Translations under genes and position numbers: made by a program
Shown here: one piece after another, positions 37,794 to 46,080 of the stretch
Layout of the letters: the number at the start of each line of letters is the position of its first letter
Numbering within the stretch: the stretch's first letter is position 1
Notes under the pieces: generated by a model
Told to the model about the DNA's origin: nothing
What the model saw: only the letters and a program-made list of their open reading frames with translations
Database searches by the model: none
DNA from: Verrucomicrobiota bacterium
GTDB taxonomy: Bacteria; Verrucomicrobiota; Verrucomicrobiia; Opitutales; UBA953
Assembly: GCA_016871415.1 (NCBI GenBank)
Contig: VHDL01000009.1
Span: 1 to 64,000 of the forward strand
DNA length: 64,000 nt
Direction: 5' to 3'

Positions 37794-38254
37794 TGGCGAG
37801 GGAGGTCCAGGTCGGCCAGCGTCGGCGGGGCGTCTCGGTGTCCCCGGCCTCGGTGGAACGTGTCGTGCACGCGCTGGACCGCAGCCGTCTGCGGCGTTGT
37901 CCCGCGGGATCGCTTTCGGTGGCGTTCATCGGGGATCGCGAGATTGCCCGGTTGCATGCGGACTTCCTCGATGACCCCTCGGTCACGGATGTCATCACGT
38001 TCCCCGGTGAGCCGCACCCGGCGGAGCCCTTCGCGGGCGAGATCTGCATCAACGTCGATCAGGCCCGCCGCGCCGCCCGTGAGCACGGCCAGTCGCTGGC
38101 CGAGGAGCTGCGTCTCTACCTGGTGCACGGCTGGCTCCACCTTGCGGGACTCGACGACGGCACGCCCCGGCAGGTGGCCGCCATGCGCGCCGCTGAACGC
38201 AAGGCCCTCACCTCGCTTGACCGCAAGGGGCTGTGGCTGCGCGTGAAGGAATAG
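37793..38254 (+). CDS. ybeY: Endoribonuclease YbeY (rRNA maturation factor), third ligand changed
   Basis: A 153-residue UPF0054/YbeY protein involved in 16S rRNA 3' end maturation and ribosome quality control. Family parts: [30 protein letters not shown] (about residues 43-72) and [11 protein letters not shown]. The zinc motif, normally HGxLHLxGxDH, reads [12 protein letters not shown] (about 115-126): two His are kept, the third is Asp. The C-terminal helix MRAAERKAL is present. Coupled to phoH upstream. Confidence 0.92.
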   Translation: MAREVQVGQRRRGVSVSPASVERVVHALDRSRLRRCPAGSLSVAFIGDREIARLHADFLDDPSVTDVITFPGEPHPAEPFAGEICINVDQARRAAREHGQSLAEELRLYLVHGWLHLAGLDDGTPRQVAAMRAAERKALTSLDRKGLWLRVKE

Positions 38255-38291
38255 GTTGGCCCGCCGCGACCGACCCGTTCCATCATCCGCT

Positions 38292-38948
38292 ATGGCCAGG
38301 ACGGCGCTCATCTACTCAGGCGGGGTTGATTCGACCGTGCTGCTCGCCCATCTCCGGGCGGAGGGCAGGGAGTTGCACTGTCTGTCGGTGGACTACGGGC
38401 AGAGGCATCGTCGCGAACTCGAGGCCGCCCGCGCGATCTGCGCCCATTACGGCGTCAGCCACCGCCTCGCCGACCTCCGGGCGCTGGCCCCGCTCTTCGG
38501 CTCCAACGCCCTCACGGGGGGTGTCAAGGTGCCCGAGGGGCATTATGAGGAGGAGAGTATGAAGGCGACGGTCGTTCCGAACCGCAACATGCTGCTCATC
38601 TCGGTCGCCACGGCCTGGGCGGTCTCACTGCGCGCGGAATCCGTCGCCTACGGCGCACACAGCGGCGACCACGCCATCTATCCGGACTGCCGTCCGGAGT
38701 TCGCGGAGGCCCTTGACCGCGCGGTCCGTCTGGCCGACTGGCATGAGGTGCGCCTGGAGCGTCCTTTCGTGAAGATGGACAAGGCGGCCATCGTGCGGAG
38801 GGGCGCTGAGCTGGGCGTCCCGTTCGGTCTGACCTGGTCGTGCTACGTGGGCGGTGAACGTCACTGCGGCAAGTGCGGCACCTGCGTGGAACGCAAGGAG
38901 GCCTTCCGTCTCGCCGGAGTCGCTGACCCCACGGACTACGCCGCCTGA
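38292..38948 (+). CDS. queC: 7-cyano-7-deazaguanine synthase QueC
   Basis: A 218-residue ATP-dependent enzyme turning 7-carboxy-7-deazaguanine into preQ0. The PP-loop [11 protein letters not shown] is at residues 8-18; [16 protein letters not shown] near 108; the zinc site in [25 protein letters not shown] (about 180-204). The ATG at 38292 starts at the family N-terminus; a TTG at 38256 would add 12 residues. It is separated from queD and queE by two exported-protein genes. Confidence 0.95.
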   Translation: MARTALIYSGGVDSTVLLAHLRAEGRELHCLSVDYGQRHRRELEAARAICAHYGVSHRLADLRALAPLFGSNALTGGVKVPEGHYEEESMKATVVPNRNMLLISVATAWAVSLRAESVAYGAHSGDHAIYPDCRPEFAEALDRAVRLADWHEVRLERPFVKMDKAAIVRRGAELGVPFGLTWSCYVGGERHCGKCGTCVERKEAFRLAGVADPTDYAA

Positions 38949-39012
38949 CCTTATACGTCCCTGAAGCGGGGCTGAAAGGTCATGCTCTCGAGGTCAATGG
39001 GATTGATGGCCC

Positions 39013-39441
39013 GTGGTCCGCCGCGATTCTGACGTCGTGTCGCAGGTAATCCGCAGGTCGATCGCATGGGCCGCTCTCGTGGCCTGGCTCGGCGCGTCCG
39101 GTCTTTCCTGGGACCTGCTGCAGGTGGTGGCGTGGGTGAAGATGTCCGCCGAAAACGCCCGTTCGATGGACGTCGCGACGGCGGTCTCCAAGACGCTCAA
39201 GGACGAGCCCTGTTCGCTCTGCTGCGTCGTCAAGGCCGGTCGGGAGTCCTCTGAGACGGCCGCTCCCGCCGGTCCGACGGGGCAGTCCAAGTCCAAGGAG
39301 AAGGTGCAAGGCGCCCTCTGGACCGCCGGTGAGTCGCTCTCGCCTCGTCAAGAATTTGCCGACCTGGTCCCGATCGCGGTCAGGTCGCATGAAGGTCCTC
39401 TGCTGGAAGTGCCGGTGCCGCCTCCGAAGTCCGCGGCCTGA
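39013..39441 (+). CDS. Small exported/membrane protein with PCSLCC motif
   Basis: A 142-residue protein of a type I associate with Verrucomicrobia and similar bacteria: one hydrophobic N-terminal segment (about residues 17-34), then LLQVVAWVKMSAENA and DEPCSLCCVVKAG (about 65-77), with a Cys cluster C-x-x-C-C, and a Ser/Pro-rich tail. GTG start at 39013 or 39037 is uncertain. The Cys cluster suggests metal or thiol chemistry outside the cytoplasm. It is 132 bases before a barrel protein with a CPCGC start, and they may work together. Function unknown. Confidence 0.65.
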   Translation: MVRRDSDVVSQVIRRSIAWAALVAWLGASGLSWDLLQVVAWVKMSAENARSMDVATAVSKTLKDEPCSLCCVVKAGRESSETAAPAGPTGQSKSKEKVQGALWTAGESLSPRQEFADLVPIAVRSHEGPLLEVPVPPPKSAA

Positions 39442-39573
39442 ACCACCCGCCGGGGTGTTCCCGGCACGCGGCTTCCTTCTACCTGATCAAAAACGGGCCC
39501 CGACGGGCTCGGACGCGTCCATGGGCGGCTTCGCCGCACCGCCCTTCGAGACGTCACCAGTCATCCCAAAACC

Positions 39574-40509
39574 ATGAAAACCTTCCCGACCTCACTCCCT
39601 GGAATCCGTCGCGCCTTCCTTCTCGGCGCCCTCGGCCTGGGGCTTCTCACTCCCGACGCCTCCGCCTGCCCTTGCGGTTGCGTGCGCGTCTGCGTCGACA
39701 ACCTCGCCGACCGCGCCGCTCCCGTCGCCGGCGCCTACACCCTGGACGTGCGTTTTGACGCCATCGACCAGGACGAACGCAACAACGGGGCCCACGCTCA
39801 CTTCACCGCCAGGCACCGCAACGTCACGGCCACGGTCGAGACCAGTCTCGGCGGCCTGGACTGGTATCTCGTCGTCCCGCGCATCGACCGGACCATCGCC
39901 ACCGCCGCCGCCAGCGGCAAGGTCGTCGGGCTCGGGGACGTTTCCCTGGGCGCGCGCCTCAAGGTGGCCGACCACCTCCTGATCGCCGGAGTTAAGCTGC
40001 CGACCGGTGCCGATGACCTCACGCTCGTCGCCCCGCGTCGCTACTTGCAGCCGGGCACGGGTTCCACCGACGTCCTGCTCGGGGTCAGGCGCGACCATGC
40101 GGCGACCGGTGACACGCCGGCTTTCTTCTGGCAGGTGCTCGCGCAGGCCCCGGTGGCCTACGATGACCACTTCCGGCCGGGCTCCTCCGTCAGCGCCACG
40201 TTGGGCGTCAAGTTCCCGGTCACCGGGCCGCTGTCGTTCTCAGTCCAAGGCACGGCCATCCGTCAGTTCAGGGACCGCAACGAGATGGCCTCCGTGAACG
40301 CCGCCTATGCGGAGGACCGCGAGAGCGCGGTGTTCTCCTCGCATCTCGCCGGCGGACTCACCTGGAAGATCGATGGGCGCAGCAGCGTCTACCTGTACTA
40401 CAGCACTTCGCTGCAGGTCGTGAACAAGGCTTATCGGAGCAATGGAGCGGTCGTGAATCCGGTGCATGTGACCGACGTCCTGTCGGTCGGGTTCAATCAC
40501 AGGTTCTGA
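39574..40509 (+). CDS. Outer-membrane beta-barrel, channel-like, with N-terminal CPCGC
   Basis: A 311-residue exported protein. Signal peptide residues 1-31 ends near TPDASA; the mature end begins CPCGCVRVCVDNL, with four Cys. The rest alternates in amphipathic strands (LDVRFDAIDQDERNN, ATVETSLGGLDWYLVVPRI, LSFSVQGTAIRQF) and ends with aromatic-terminated FNHRF, the outer-membrane assembly signal. It resembles MetA/phenol-pathway-type outer-membrane transporter families. Cargo unknown; the Cys cluster suggests a metal. Leader is C/A-rich without Shine-Dalgarno. Confidence 0.75.
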   Translation: MKTFPTSLPGIRRAFLLGALGLGLLTPDASACPCGCVRVCVDNLADRAAPVAGAYTLDVRFDAIDQDERNNGAHAHFTARHRNVTATVETSLGGLDWYLVVPRIDRTIATAAASGKVVGLGDVSLGARLKVADHLLIAGVKLPTGADDLTLVAPRRYLQPGTGSTDVLLGVRRDHAATGDTPAFFWQVLAQAPVAYDDHFRPGSSVSATLGVKFPVTGPLSFSVQGTAIRQFRDRNEMASVNAAYAEDRESAVFSSHLAGGLTWKIDGRSSVYLYYSTSLQVVNKAYRSNGAVVNPVHVTDVLSVGFNHRF

Positions 40510-40526
40510 CCTTCACGCTCGGACAC

Positions 40527-40556
40527 GGGGTCCGCCGCAAGTCGGCGGCGGGCCCC
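40527..40556 (+). terminator. GC-rich hairpin after the barrel gene
   Basis: CCGCCG (40532-40537) pairs with CGGCGG (40543-40548) and GGGG (40527-40530) with CCCC (40553-40556), with small bulges. Only TT follows, so termination is likely but not certain. Confidence 0.45.
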
Positions 40557-40626
40557 TTCGTCGGCTGACTGGGTCCGAAGTGCCTTGCCGCCTCCGCCCG
40601 GCGGGCTCTAATCGTTTCCACGCCGC

Positions 40627-41064
40627 ATGATCACCTGCAGCAAGACCTACAAGGACATCCCGTTCGCCCATCGGCAGCACCGCCATGAGGGGCACTGCTC
40701 ATTCCTGCACGGGCACAACTGGTCGATCGAGATCGAGTTCGCCTGCTCCAGTCTGGACGAGCGGGGCTTCGTGGTCGATTTCGGCGGGCTCGGCTATCTA
40801 AAGGACTGGATTGCCGGCCATCTCGACCATGCCTGCGTCTTTTCCGCCGACGACCCGGTGCGCGACGAAGTCCTGGAGGCTTTCCCGAAGCTCTTCCATC
40901 CGCTCATCGTCCCGTATTCCGCCTCTGCGGAGGGCATCGCCCGTTTCCTCTTCGAAACCTTTGATCCGATGGTGCGCGAGCACGCCCGCGGCCGCGCCTG
41001 GATTCATCAGCTGATCCTGCACGAGGACGGCAAGAATTCCGTCCGTTACCGGCCGGACGCCTGA
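40627..41064 (+). CDS. queD: 6-carboxy-5,6,7,8-tetrahydropterin synthase QueD
   Basis: A 145-residue PTPS-family enzyme that makes 6-carboxytetrahydropterin from 7,8-dihydroneopterin triphosphate for queuosine. Zinc ligands H15 and H28/H30 are in FAHRQHRHEGHCSFLHGHNW with the catalytic Cys C24; GFVVDFGGLGYLKDW (about 48) and LDHACVF (about 67) are family parts. It begins the queD-queE pair, spaced by one base. Confidence 0.93.
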   Translation: MITCSKTYKDIPFAHRQHRHEGHCSFLHGHNWSIEIEFACSSLDERGFVVDFGGLGYLKDWIAGHLDHACVFSADDPVRDEVLEAFPKLFHPLIVPYSASAEGIARFLFETFDPMVREHARGRAWIHQLILHEDGKNSVRYRPDA

Positions 41065-41065
41065 C

Positions 41066-41749
41066 ATGCCCGCGGTCTATCCGGTGAACGAGACCTTCCT
41101 CAGCTGGCAGGGGGAGGGCGTCCACATGGGTCGCAAGGCCTTCTTCATCCGGCTGCAAGGCTGCCCGGTGCGTTGCGAATGGTGCGATTCCGCCTCCACC
41201 TGGCACCCCTCCCACGTGCCCACCAAAATACGCAAGGCCGACCCGGATGAGCTCGCCCGGGAGGCGGCCGAAGCCCGTCCTGAATTTGTCGTATTGACCG
41301 GCGGGGAGCCCTGCGTCCACGACCTGGCTCCGCTGGTCGCATCCCTGAGGTCGGCTGGCCTGCCCGTTCATCTGGAGACCTGCGGAGCTTTCGCCATCCC
41401 CGAGGGGTTGGGTTGGGTCACAGTCAGTCCCAAATGGGCCAAGTTGCCGACGCAGGAGGCCTTGGCGCGGGCCGATGAAATCAAGCTGATCATGGAAGGC
41501 TCGGATTCCGCGGACCGATGGACCCAGGCCGTTGGCGGCCATTGGCATGCCCGTCATGTCTGGCTGCATCCTGAGTGGTCCCGCCGGGAGGATGCCGCCG
41601 TCCTTTCGGCCATCACCGACCGGGTCAAGCGTCTGGGCGCCCCTTACCGGGCGGGCTGGCAGGTCCATAAGCCCTATTCGGCCGATTTCGCCGACCCTCG
41701 GGCCCGTCCTCCGAGTCCCCTCGGGGGCGACCCGGCCAAGGGTTACTGA
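41066..41749 (+). CDS. queE: 7-carboxy-7-deazaguanine synthase QueE (radical SAM)
   Basis: A 227-residue radical SAM enzyme converting carboxytetrahydropterin to 7-carboxy-7-deazaguanine. The 4Fe-4S motif C33-x3-C37-x2-C40 ([11 protein letters not shown]) is preceded by [22 protein letters not shown], the QueE hallmark; [10 protein letters not shown] (about 75) and HLETCGAF (about 105) are SAM-binding parts. With QueC and QueD this gives preQ0; the GTP cyclohydrolase that begins the route is not in the window. Confidence 0.95.
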   Translation: MPAVYPVNETFLSWQGEGVHMGRKAFFIRLQGCPVRCEWCDSASTWHPSHVPTKIRKADPDELAREAAEARPEFVVLTGGEPCVHDLAPLVASLRSAGLPVHLETCGAFAIPEGLGWVTVSPKWAKLPTQEALARADEIKLIMEGSDSADRWTQAVGGHWHARHVWLHPEWSRREDAAVLSAITDRVKRLGAPYRAGWQVHKPYSADFADPRARPPSPLGGDPAKGY

Positions 41750-41754
41750 GGGGT

Positions 41755-41777
41755 GCCCGGAGGAGCCCGAGCCGGGC
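41755..41777 (+). terminator. Weak hairpin between queE and carA
   Basis: GCCCGG (41755-41760) pairs with CCGGGC (41772-41777) around an 11-base loop; a CTCTTTTTG lies some 15 bases beyond. Could be a weak terminator of queE or part of carA control. Confidence 0.3.
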
Positions 41778-41838
41778 GTTCAATCTTCCCGCTCTTTTTG
41801 CTTCACACCTTCGGCGAACCCTCATTCATCACGGATTC

Positions 41839-42996
41839 ATGACCCGCCACGCAGTCCTCGCCCTGGAAGACGGAACGATTCTGAGGGGGAGGGCTTTCGG
41901 AGCCTCGGTCACCGTGTGCGGCGAGGCCGTGTTCAACACAAGCATGAGCGGCTATCAGGAGATCCTCACCGACCCCTCCTACTACGGACAGATCGTGACC
42001 ATGACCGTGCCGCAGATCGGCAACTACGGCGTCAACGAGGAGGACCTCGAGTCTTCCAAGCCGCATGCTGCGGGGTTCGTCGTGCGCGAACTCTCGCCCG
42101 TCGTCTCGAACTGGCGCGCCACGTCCGACCTGGGCTCGTGGCTCGCCAAGCACGGCATCCCCGGCATCGAGGGCGTCGACACGCGTGCGCTCACCAAGAA
42201 GCTCCGCGTCGCGGGCGTGATGAAGTCCTGCCTCTCCGCCGAGGGAATCTCCGATGACGAGGCGCTGCGCCGCGCCCGCTCCTGGTGCGGCACGGTCGGC
42301 GCCGACTTCGTGAAGGAGGTCACCTGCAAGGCGCCCTATCACTTCAACGCCAAGGCTGGGTCCTGCGAGGCCTTCACCGTCCCCGGCACCGCCCTCTACA
42401 AGGCCAAGGACCGTCCGGCGCGCTACCGCATCGCGGCCTATGACTTCGGGGCCAAGACCTCCATCTTCCGGCGCCTCGTCGCGGCCGGCTTCGACGTGCA
42501 CGTCTTCCCGGCCACGACCCCCGCAGCCGAGATCCGCAAGTTCAACCCGGACGGCGTCTTCCTCTCCAACGGCCCCGGCGATCCCGCCGCGCTCAAGTAC
42601 GCCCACGAGGCGGTCGCCGACCTCATCAAGTCCTACCCGGTCTTCGGTATCTGCCTCGGCCATCAGATCATCACCCACGCCATCGGCGCCTCGACCTACA
42701 AGCTGAAGTTCGGCCATCGCGGAGGCAATCAGCCCGTCAAGAACGTCGAGGAGGGTAGGGTGGCCATCACCGCCCAGAACCACGGGTTCGCCTCCAAGGC
42801 CGAGGAGCTGGAGCGCTGCGGCGCGGTCGTCACCGAGGTTAACCTCAACGACGGCACGGTGTCCGGACTCCGCCTCAAGGACCGCCCGGTCTTCTCCGTG
42901 CAGTATCACCCGGAGGCAGGCCCTGGCCCCAACGACGCCGACGTCCTTTTCGACCGCTTCTACGAGCAGGTCGCCAAGGTCAAGGGCGCCCGCTGA
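41839..42996 (+). CDS. carA: Carbamoyl-phosphate synthase small chain
   Basis: A 385-residue glutaminase subunit feeding ammonia to CarB for arginine and pyrimidine synthesis. N-terminal domain: [36 protein letters not shown] (about residues 35-56), [13 protein letters not shown]-terminal amidotransferase: [13 protein letters not shown] (about 237), catalytic Cys in [15 protein letters not shown] (about 270) and His/Glu in [13 protein letters not shown] (about 355). All catalytic residues are present. carB is not adjacent in the window. Confidence 0.96.
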   Translation: MTRHAVLALEDGTILRGRAFGASVTVCGEAVFNTSMSGYQEILTDPSYYGQIVTMTVPQIGNYGVNEEDLESSKPHAAGFVVRELSPVVSNWRATSDLGSWLAKHGIPGIEGVDTRALTKKLRVAGVMKSCLSAEGISDDEALRRARSWCGTVGADFVKEVTCKAPYHFNAKAGSCEAFTVPGTALYKAKDRPARYRIAAYDFGAKTSIFRRLVAAGFDVHVFPATTPAAEIRKFNPDGVFLSNGPGDPAALKYAHEAVADLIKSYPVFGICLGHQIITHAIGASTYKLKFGHRGGNQPVKNVEEGRVAITAQNHGFASKAEELERCGAVVTEVNLNDGTVSGLRLKDRPVFSVQYHPEAGPGPNDADVLFDRFYEQVAKVKGAR

Positions 42997-43004
42997 AGGC
43001 CGCC

Positions 43005-43508
43005 ATGATCGGCAGGGCCGCTTTCCTCGTCTTCCTGCTCCTGGGCTGCGCCGCGTCTCCGCCGCTGGGCGGTCCCGCGGCGCTGGAGTCATTGATCGAC
43101 GCGGCCGCAGACGGGCGTCGGCCCGCCGTTGAATATCACGGCGTCTCCCCCGGCGACCCCGCCGCCAGCGCGGCCTTCGTCTACGTCGAGGAATGGCTCA
43201 ACGTGAACGGTGAGTCCGTCCATGACGTCCGGACGCACGCCACCGCCCGCGAGGGCACCTTCCGCTTCACGGAGTCCAAGGACGGCCGTCATGTCTACTT
43301 AATCTCACGCGGCTGGCCCGGCCCGCAGGTGCGCACCGCCGCCCTCCGTCCCGTCCCCGGCATGAAGGTGGTCTTCCTCGGCTGGCCGGATGAGCTCGCC
43401 TGGGAGCACTTGGGCTCCGTGCTCGTCGTGCGCACGCCCCGCGAGATGGCCGATGAGGAGAACCACCCCTGCCGTCAGGCCTTCGTCTTCCGTTTCACCT
43501 TCCCGTGA
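43005..43508 (+). CDS. Orphan alpha-L-fucosidase C-terminal-like domain on a lipoprotein
   Basis: A 167-residue protein. A lipoprotein signal with lipobox LLLGC ends near residue 15. The rest matches the C-terminal beta-sandwich pattern of GH29 fucosidases: WLNVNGESVHDVR (about 67-79; compare the WLxVNGEAIYxTR pattern), REGTFRFTESKDGRHVYLISRGWPG (about 85-109) and PCRQAFVFRFTFP at the end. No catalytic barrel is coded here or next to it. It may be a stand-alone carbohydrate-binding lipoprotein or a remnant. It lies 8 bases after carA, so may be co-transcribed. Family call is from pattern recall. Confidence 0.65.
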   Translation: MIGRAAFLVFLLLGCAASPPLGGPAALESLIDAAADGRRPAVEYHGVSPGDPAASAAFVYVEEWLNVNGESVHDVRTHATAREGTFRFTESKDGRHVYLISRGWPGPQVRTAALRPVPGMKVVFLGWPDELAWEHLGSVLVVRTPREMADEENHPCRQAFVFRFTFP

Positions 43509-43511
43509 CCG

Positions 43512-45575
43512 TCACAGCTCGACCTGCATGCCGAGTTCGACCACGCGTCCCGGGGGGAGGTTGAAGTAGGCCGTGGCTGAGAGGGCGTTGCGGTTCAGGA
43601 TTTCGAAAATCTTCTCCTGGGGTCCATTGAGGGAGATGAGCGTCGTGGCGCGGACGATGGTCTCGCGGCTCAGGAAGTAGGTCGTCTCGAGCGGATTGGG
43701 GCTGATACCCAGTCCGCGGTAGGCGGCCTCGAGCACCGGGAATGCGTCCTGCTTCTCGCGGAAGCCGAACTTGCCTATCACGCTCAACACCGAGGGGAAC
43801 TCCTCGTGGCTGTCCACCTTGCAGAACTTCGGTCCGCGCGTCTGGAAGCTCACGCGTTCTCCCGCCGGCACGATCGCCCGGTCCTCGTCCACGGTCAGCG
43901 TCACCACGATGATGTGGTCATGCAGCACACGGTTGTGCTTGAGGTTGTGGGCGAGCGCCATCGGCACCGACTTCGTGGAGCCAGCCATGTAGACCGCGGT
44001 GCCCTTCACCCGGGCCAGCTTGCCAGCCACGAAGCGGTCCTCGACGCTGTCCAGAAAGTTTTCGAAGTCGCCCGTGCTCTCCGACTCGCTCATCTTTTCC
44101 TTCATCGCGATGCGGCCCTTATTCCAGATCGACATCAGGAGGTATACGAGCACGCCGATTGCTAGGGGGAACCAGCCGTTGGGCCAGATCTTGTGCGCGT
44201 TGCCGGTGACGAAGAGGAGCTCGAGGACGATGAAGGGCGAGAGCATCGCGTAAGCCGCCGCGGCCGAGATGCGCATCTTGCGCCTCACGTACTGGCCGAA
44301 GAGCACCGTGGTGACCAGCATCGTCAGGCTGACCGCGATGCCGTACGCGTTGGCCAGCAACTCGGAGGTGCCGTAGTGCAGCACGAGGTAGATGGAGCCG
44401 AGCATCAGCAGCCAGTTCACCGTCGCGATGTAGATCTGTCCCGATTCGACGTCCGAGGTGCGATCGATACGCATGCGGGGCAGGAAGTTAAGCTGGATCG
44501 CCTGCATGGTGATCGAGAAGGCCCCCGAGATCAGCGCCTGGGAGGCGATGATGGCCGCGAGGGTCGCGATGATGACCAGCGGGATCTGCATCCAGGCGGG
44601 CGCCATGTTGAAGAAGGGACTGAAGCCGGGGCGCGAGAGTTCGGCCGCGTTGGCGGGGTCTAGGGCCCACGCGCCCTGTCCGAAGTAGTTCAGGACGAGG
44701 GCGGGGAAGACGATGAAATACCAGCCCGCCCGGATCGGCTTCTGGCCGAAGTGCCCCATGTCGGCATAGAGGGCCTCCGCGCCGGTCACGGCGAGGAAGA
44801 CCGCGCCGAGGACCAGCGCACCCGTCCCCGGATTCTCGACCAGGAAGAGCACGCCCTGCAGGGGGTTGAGGGCCGACACGAGCTGGCCGGAGGTCGACGC
44901 ATGCGCCCAGAGCGACCAGCAGCCGGTCAGAGCGATGGTGGCGAACCAGACAAGGGTCACGGGCCCGAAGTACATGCCGACTCGGCCCGTCCCGACCCGC
45001 TGGACGCGGAAAAGGATGAATAAGATCACGACGGCGGCGGCCGGGATGAACCAGGAGAAGAACTGGTGCGAGATGCCCCCGCCCAGTTTCTCGTTGGCCT
45101 CCCGCAGTCCCTCGAGTGCGGACAGCACCGAAATCGCAGGGGTGATGACGCCGTCCCCGTAAAGGAGGGCCGCGCCGAAGACGCCGAGCATGATGATCAG
45201 GCTGCGGTGCTCCCGCTTGGAACGTCCCTTGGCGTTCCTTTCGGGCGGGGCCGCGCTCTCGGACTGTTTTTCATGCGCTGAGGCCAGGGACACCAGGGTC
45301 ATCACCCCGCCTTCCCCGTCGTCATTGGCTTCCATGACCAACAGCACGTACTTGATGGTCACCACGAAGATCAGGCACCAGAGAATGAGGGAGAGCAAGG
45401 GGATCACCGCCGACGGTCCCAGGCCCGCCCCGGTTGGTCCGGTCGCCCGGATGCACTCCTTGAAGGCGTAGAGGGGGCTGGTCCCGATGTCCCCGAACAC
45501 CACCCCCAAGGCGGCCAGAACCGCCGCGAAAGTCAGGGGCTTGGCGGCGTTTGAACCCTCGGAGGCGTCACTCAT
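43512..45575 (-). CDS. kup: KUP-family potassium uptake permease
   Basis: A 687-residue low-affinity K+:H+ symporter. TM1 holds the signature VVFGDIGTSPLYAFKE (about residues 25-40); twelve membrane segments follow, including PAISVLSALEGL and GGAEALYADMGHFG-like TGAEALYADMGHFGQKPIR; the cytoplasmic C-terminal domain starts near 480. An inserted hydrophilic stretch near residues 85-105 (KQSESAAPPERNAKGRSKRE) lies between TM2 and TM3. Convergent with the fucosidase-C-like gene, 3 bases apart; divergent from yajC. Confidence 0.95.
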   Translation of the reverse strand: MSDASEGSNAAKPLTFAAVLAALGVVFGDIGTSPLYAFKECIRATGPTGAGLGPSAVIPLLSLILWCLIFVVTIKYVLLVMEANDDGEGGVMTLVSLASAHEKQSESAAPPERNAKGRSKREHRSLIIMLGVFGAALLYGDGVITPAISVLSALEGLREANEKLGGGISHQFFSWFIPAAAVVILFILFRVQRVGTGRVGMYFGPVTLVWFATIALTGCWSLWAHASTSGQLVSALNPLQGVLFLVENPGTGALVLGAVFLAVTGAEALYADMGHFGQKPIRAGWYFIVFPALVLNYFGQGAWALDPANAAELSRPGFSPFFNMAPAWMQIPLVIIATLAAIIASQALISGAFSITMQAIQLNFLPRMRIDRTSDVESGQIYIATVNWLLMLGSIYLVLHYGTSELLANAYGIAVSLTMLVTTVLFGQYVRRKMRISAAAAYAMLSPFIVLELLFVTGNAHKIWPNGWFPLAIGVLVYLLMSIWNKGRIAMKEKMSESESTGDFENFLDSVEDRFVAGKLARVKGTAVYMAGSTKSVPMALAHNLKHNRVLHDHIIVVTLTVDEDRAIVPAGERVSFQTRGPKFCKVDSHEEFPSVLSVIGKFGFREKQDAFPVLEAAYRGLGISPNPLETTYFLSRETIVRATTLISLNGPQEKIFEILNRNALSATAYFNLPPGRVVELGMQVEL

Positions 45576-45703
45576 GAAGAGTTGTTCACAATGCCCCCGT
45601 CAGCCCGTTTATCAAAGCCAAAGCAGCCAAGCGGGGCTTGCCTTTTCGTCCCACCGCAGCATTTGAAGGCATTCGGCTCCAAGACTTTCCAACAACAACA
45701 ACC

Positions 45704-46057
45704 ATGAACCTAATCCAAAGCATTGGCTTCCAATGGCTAGCGCAGGCCGCTCCGGCCGGCGCCCCGGCTCAGGAAGGTCCTGGGGGGATGTCCATCCTCC
45801 TGATGTACGGGCTCCTGCTCGCCGGCATGTACTTCCTGCTCTTCGCCCCCCAGCGCAAGCGCCAGAAGGAACTCGAGAAGTTACAGTCTTCGCTCGCGGT
45901 CGGGGATCAGGTCCTCGCCGCCGGCGGCATTTACGCCAAGGTCGTCTCCGTCAAGGAGGACCGCATCACCCTTGAGATCGATTCCGGCCGAATGACTGTC
46001 CACAAGTCCGCCGTCATGGGCAAGGCCGAGGACGCCGCCAAGGCGGTCCGGTCCTGA
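45704..46057 (+). CDS. yajC: Preprotein translocase accessory subunit YajC
   Basis: A 117-residue single-span membrane protein that binds SecDF-YidC. After a short N-terminus, the membrane segment is at about residues 30-50 (SILLMYGLLLAGMYFLLFAPQRKRQKE), then the typical LQSSLAVGDQVLAAGGIYAKVV and ITLEIDSGRMTVHKSAV. The leader AACAACAACAACC before the ATG has no Shine-Dalgarno. secDF follows after 23 bases, as usual. Confidence 0.96.
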   Translation: MNLIQSIGFQWLAQAAPAGAPAQEGPGGMSILLMYGLLLAGMYFLLFAPQRKRQKELEKLQSSLAVGDQVLAAGGIYAKVVSVKEDRITLEIDSGRMTVHKSAVMGKAEDAAKAVRS

Positions 46058-46080
46058 ACTCAGCCTGATTTCCGACAGTC

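Noticed and set aside
40513-40695. A 60-codon minus-strand frame over the barrel/queD gap
   Set aside because: Covers a hairpin and the start of queD, no start signal and arginine-rich antisense composition.
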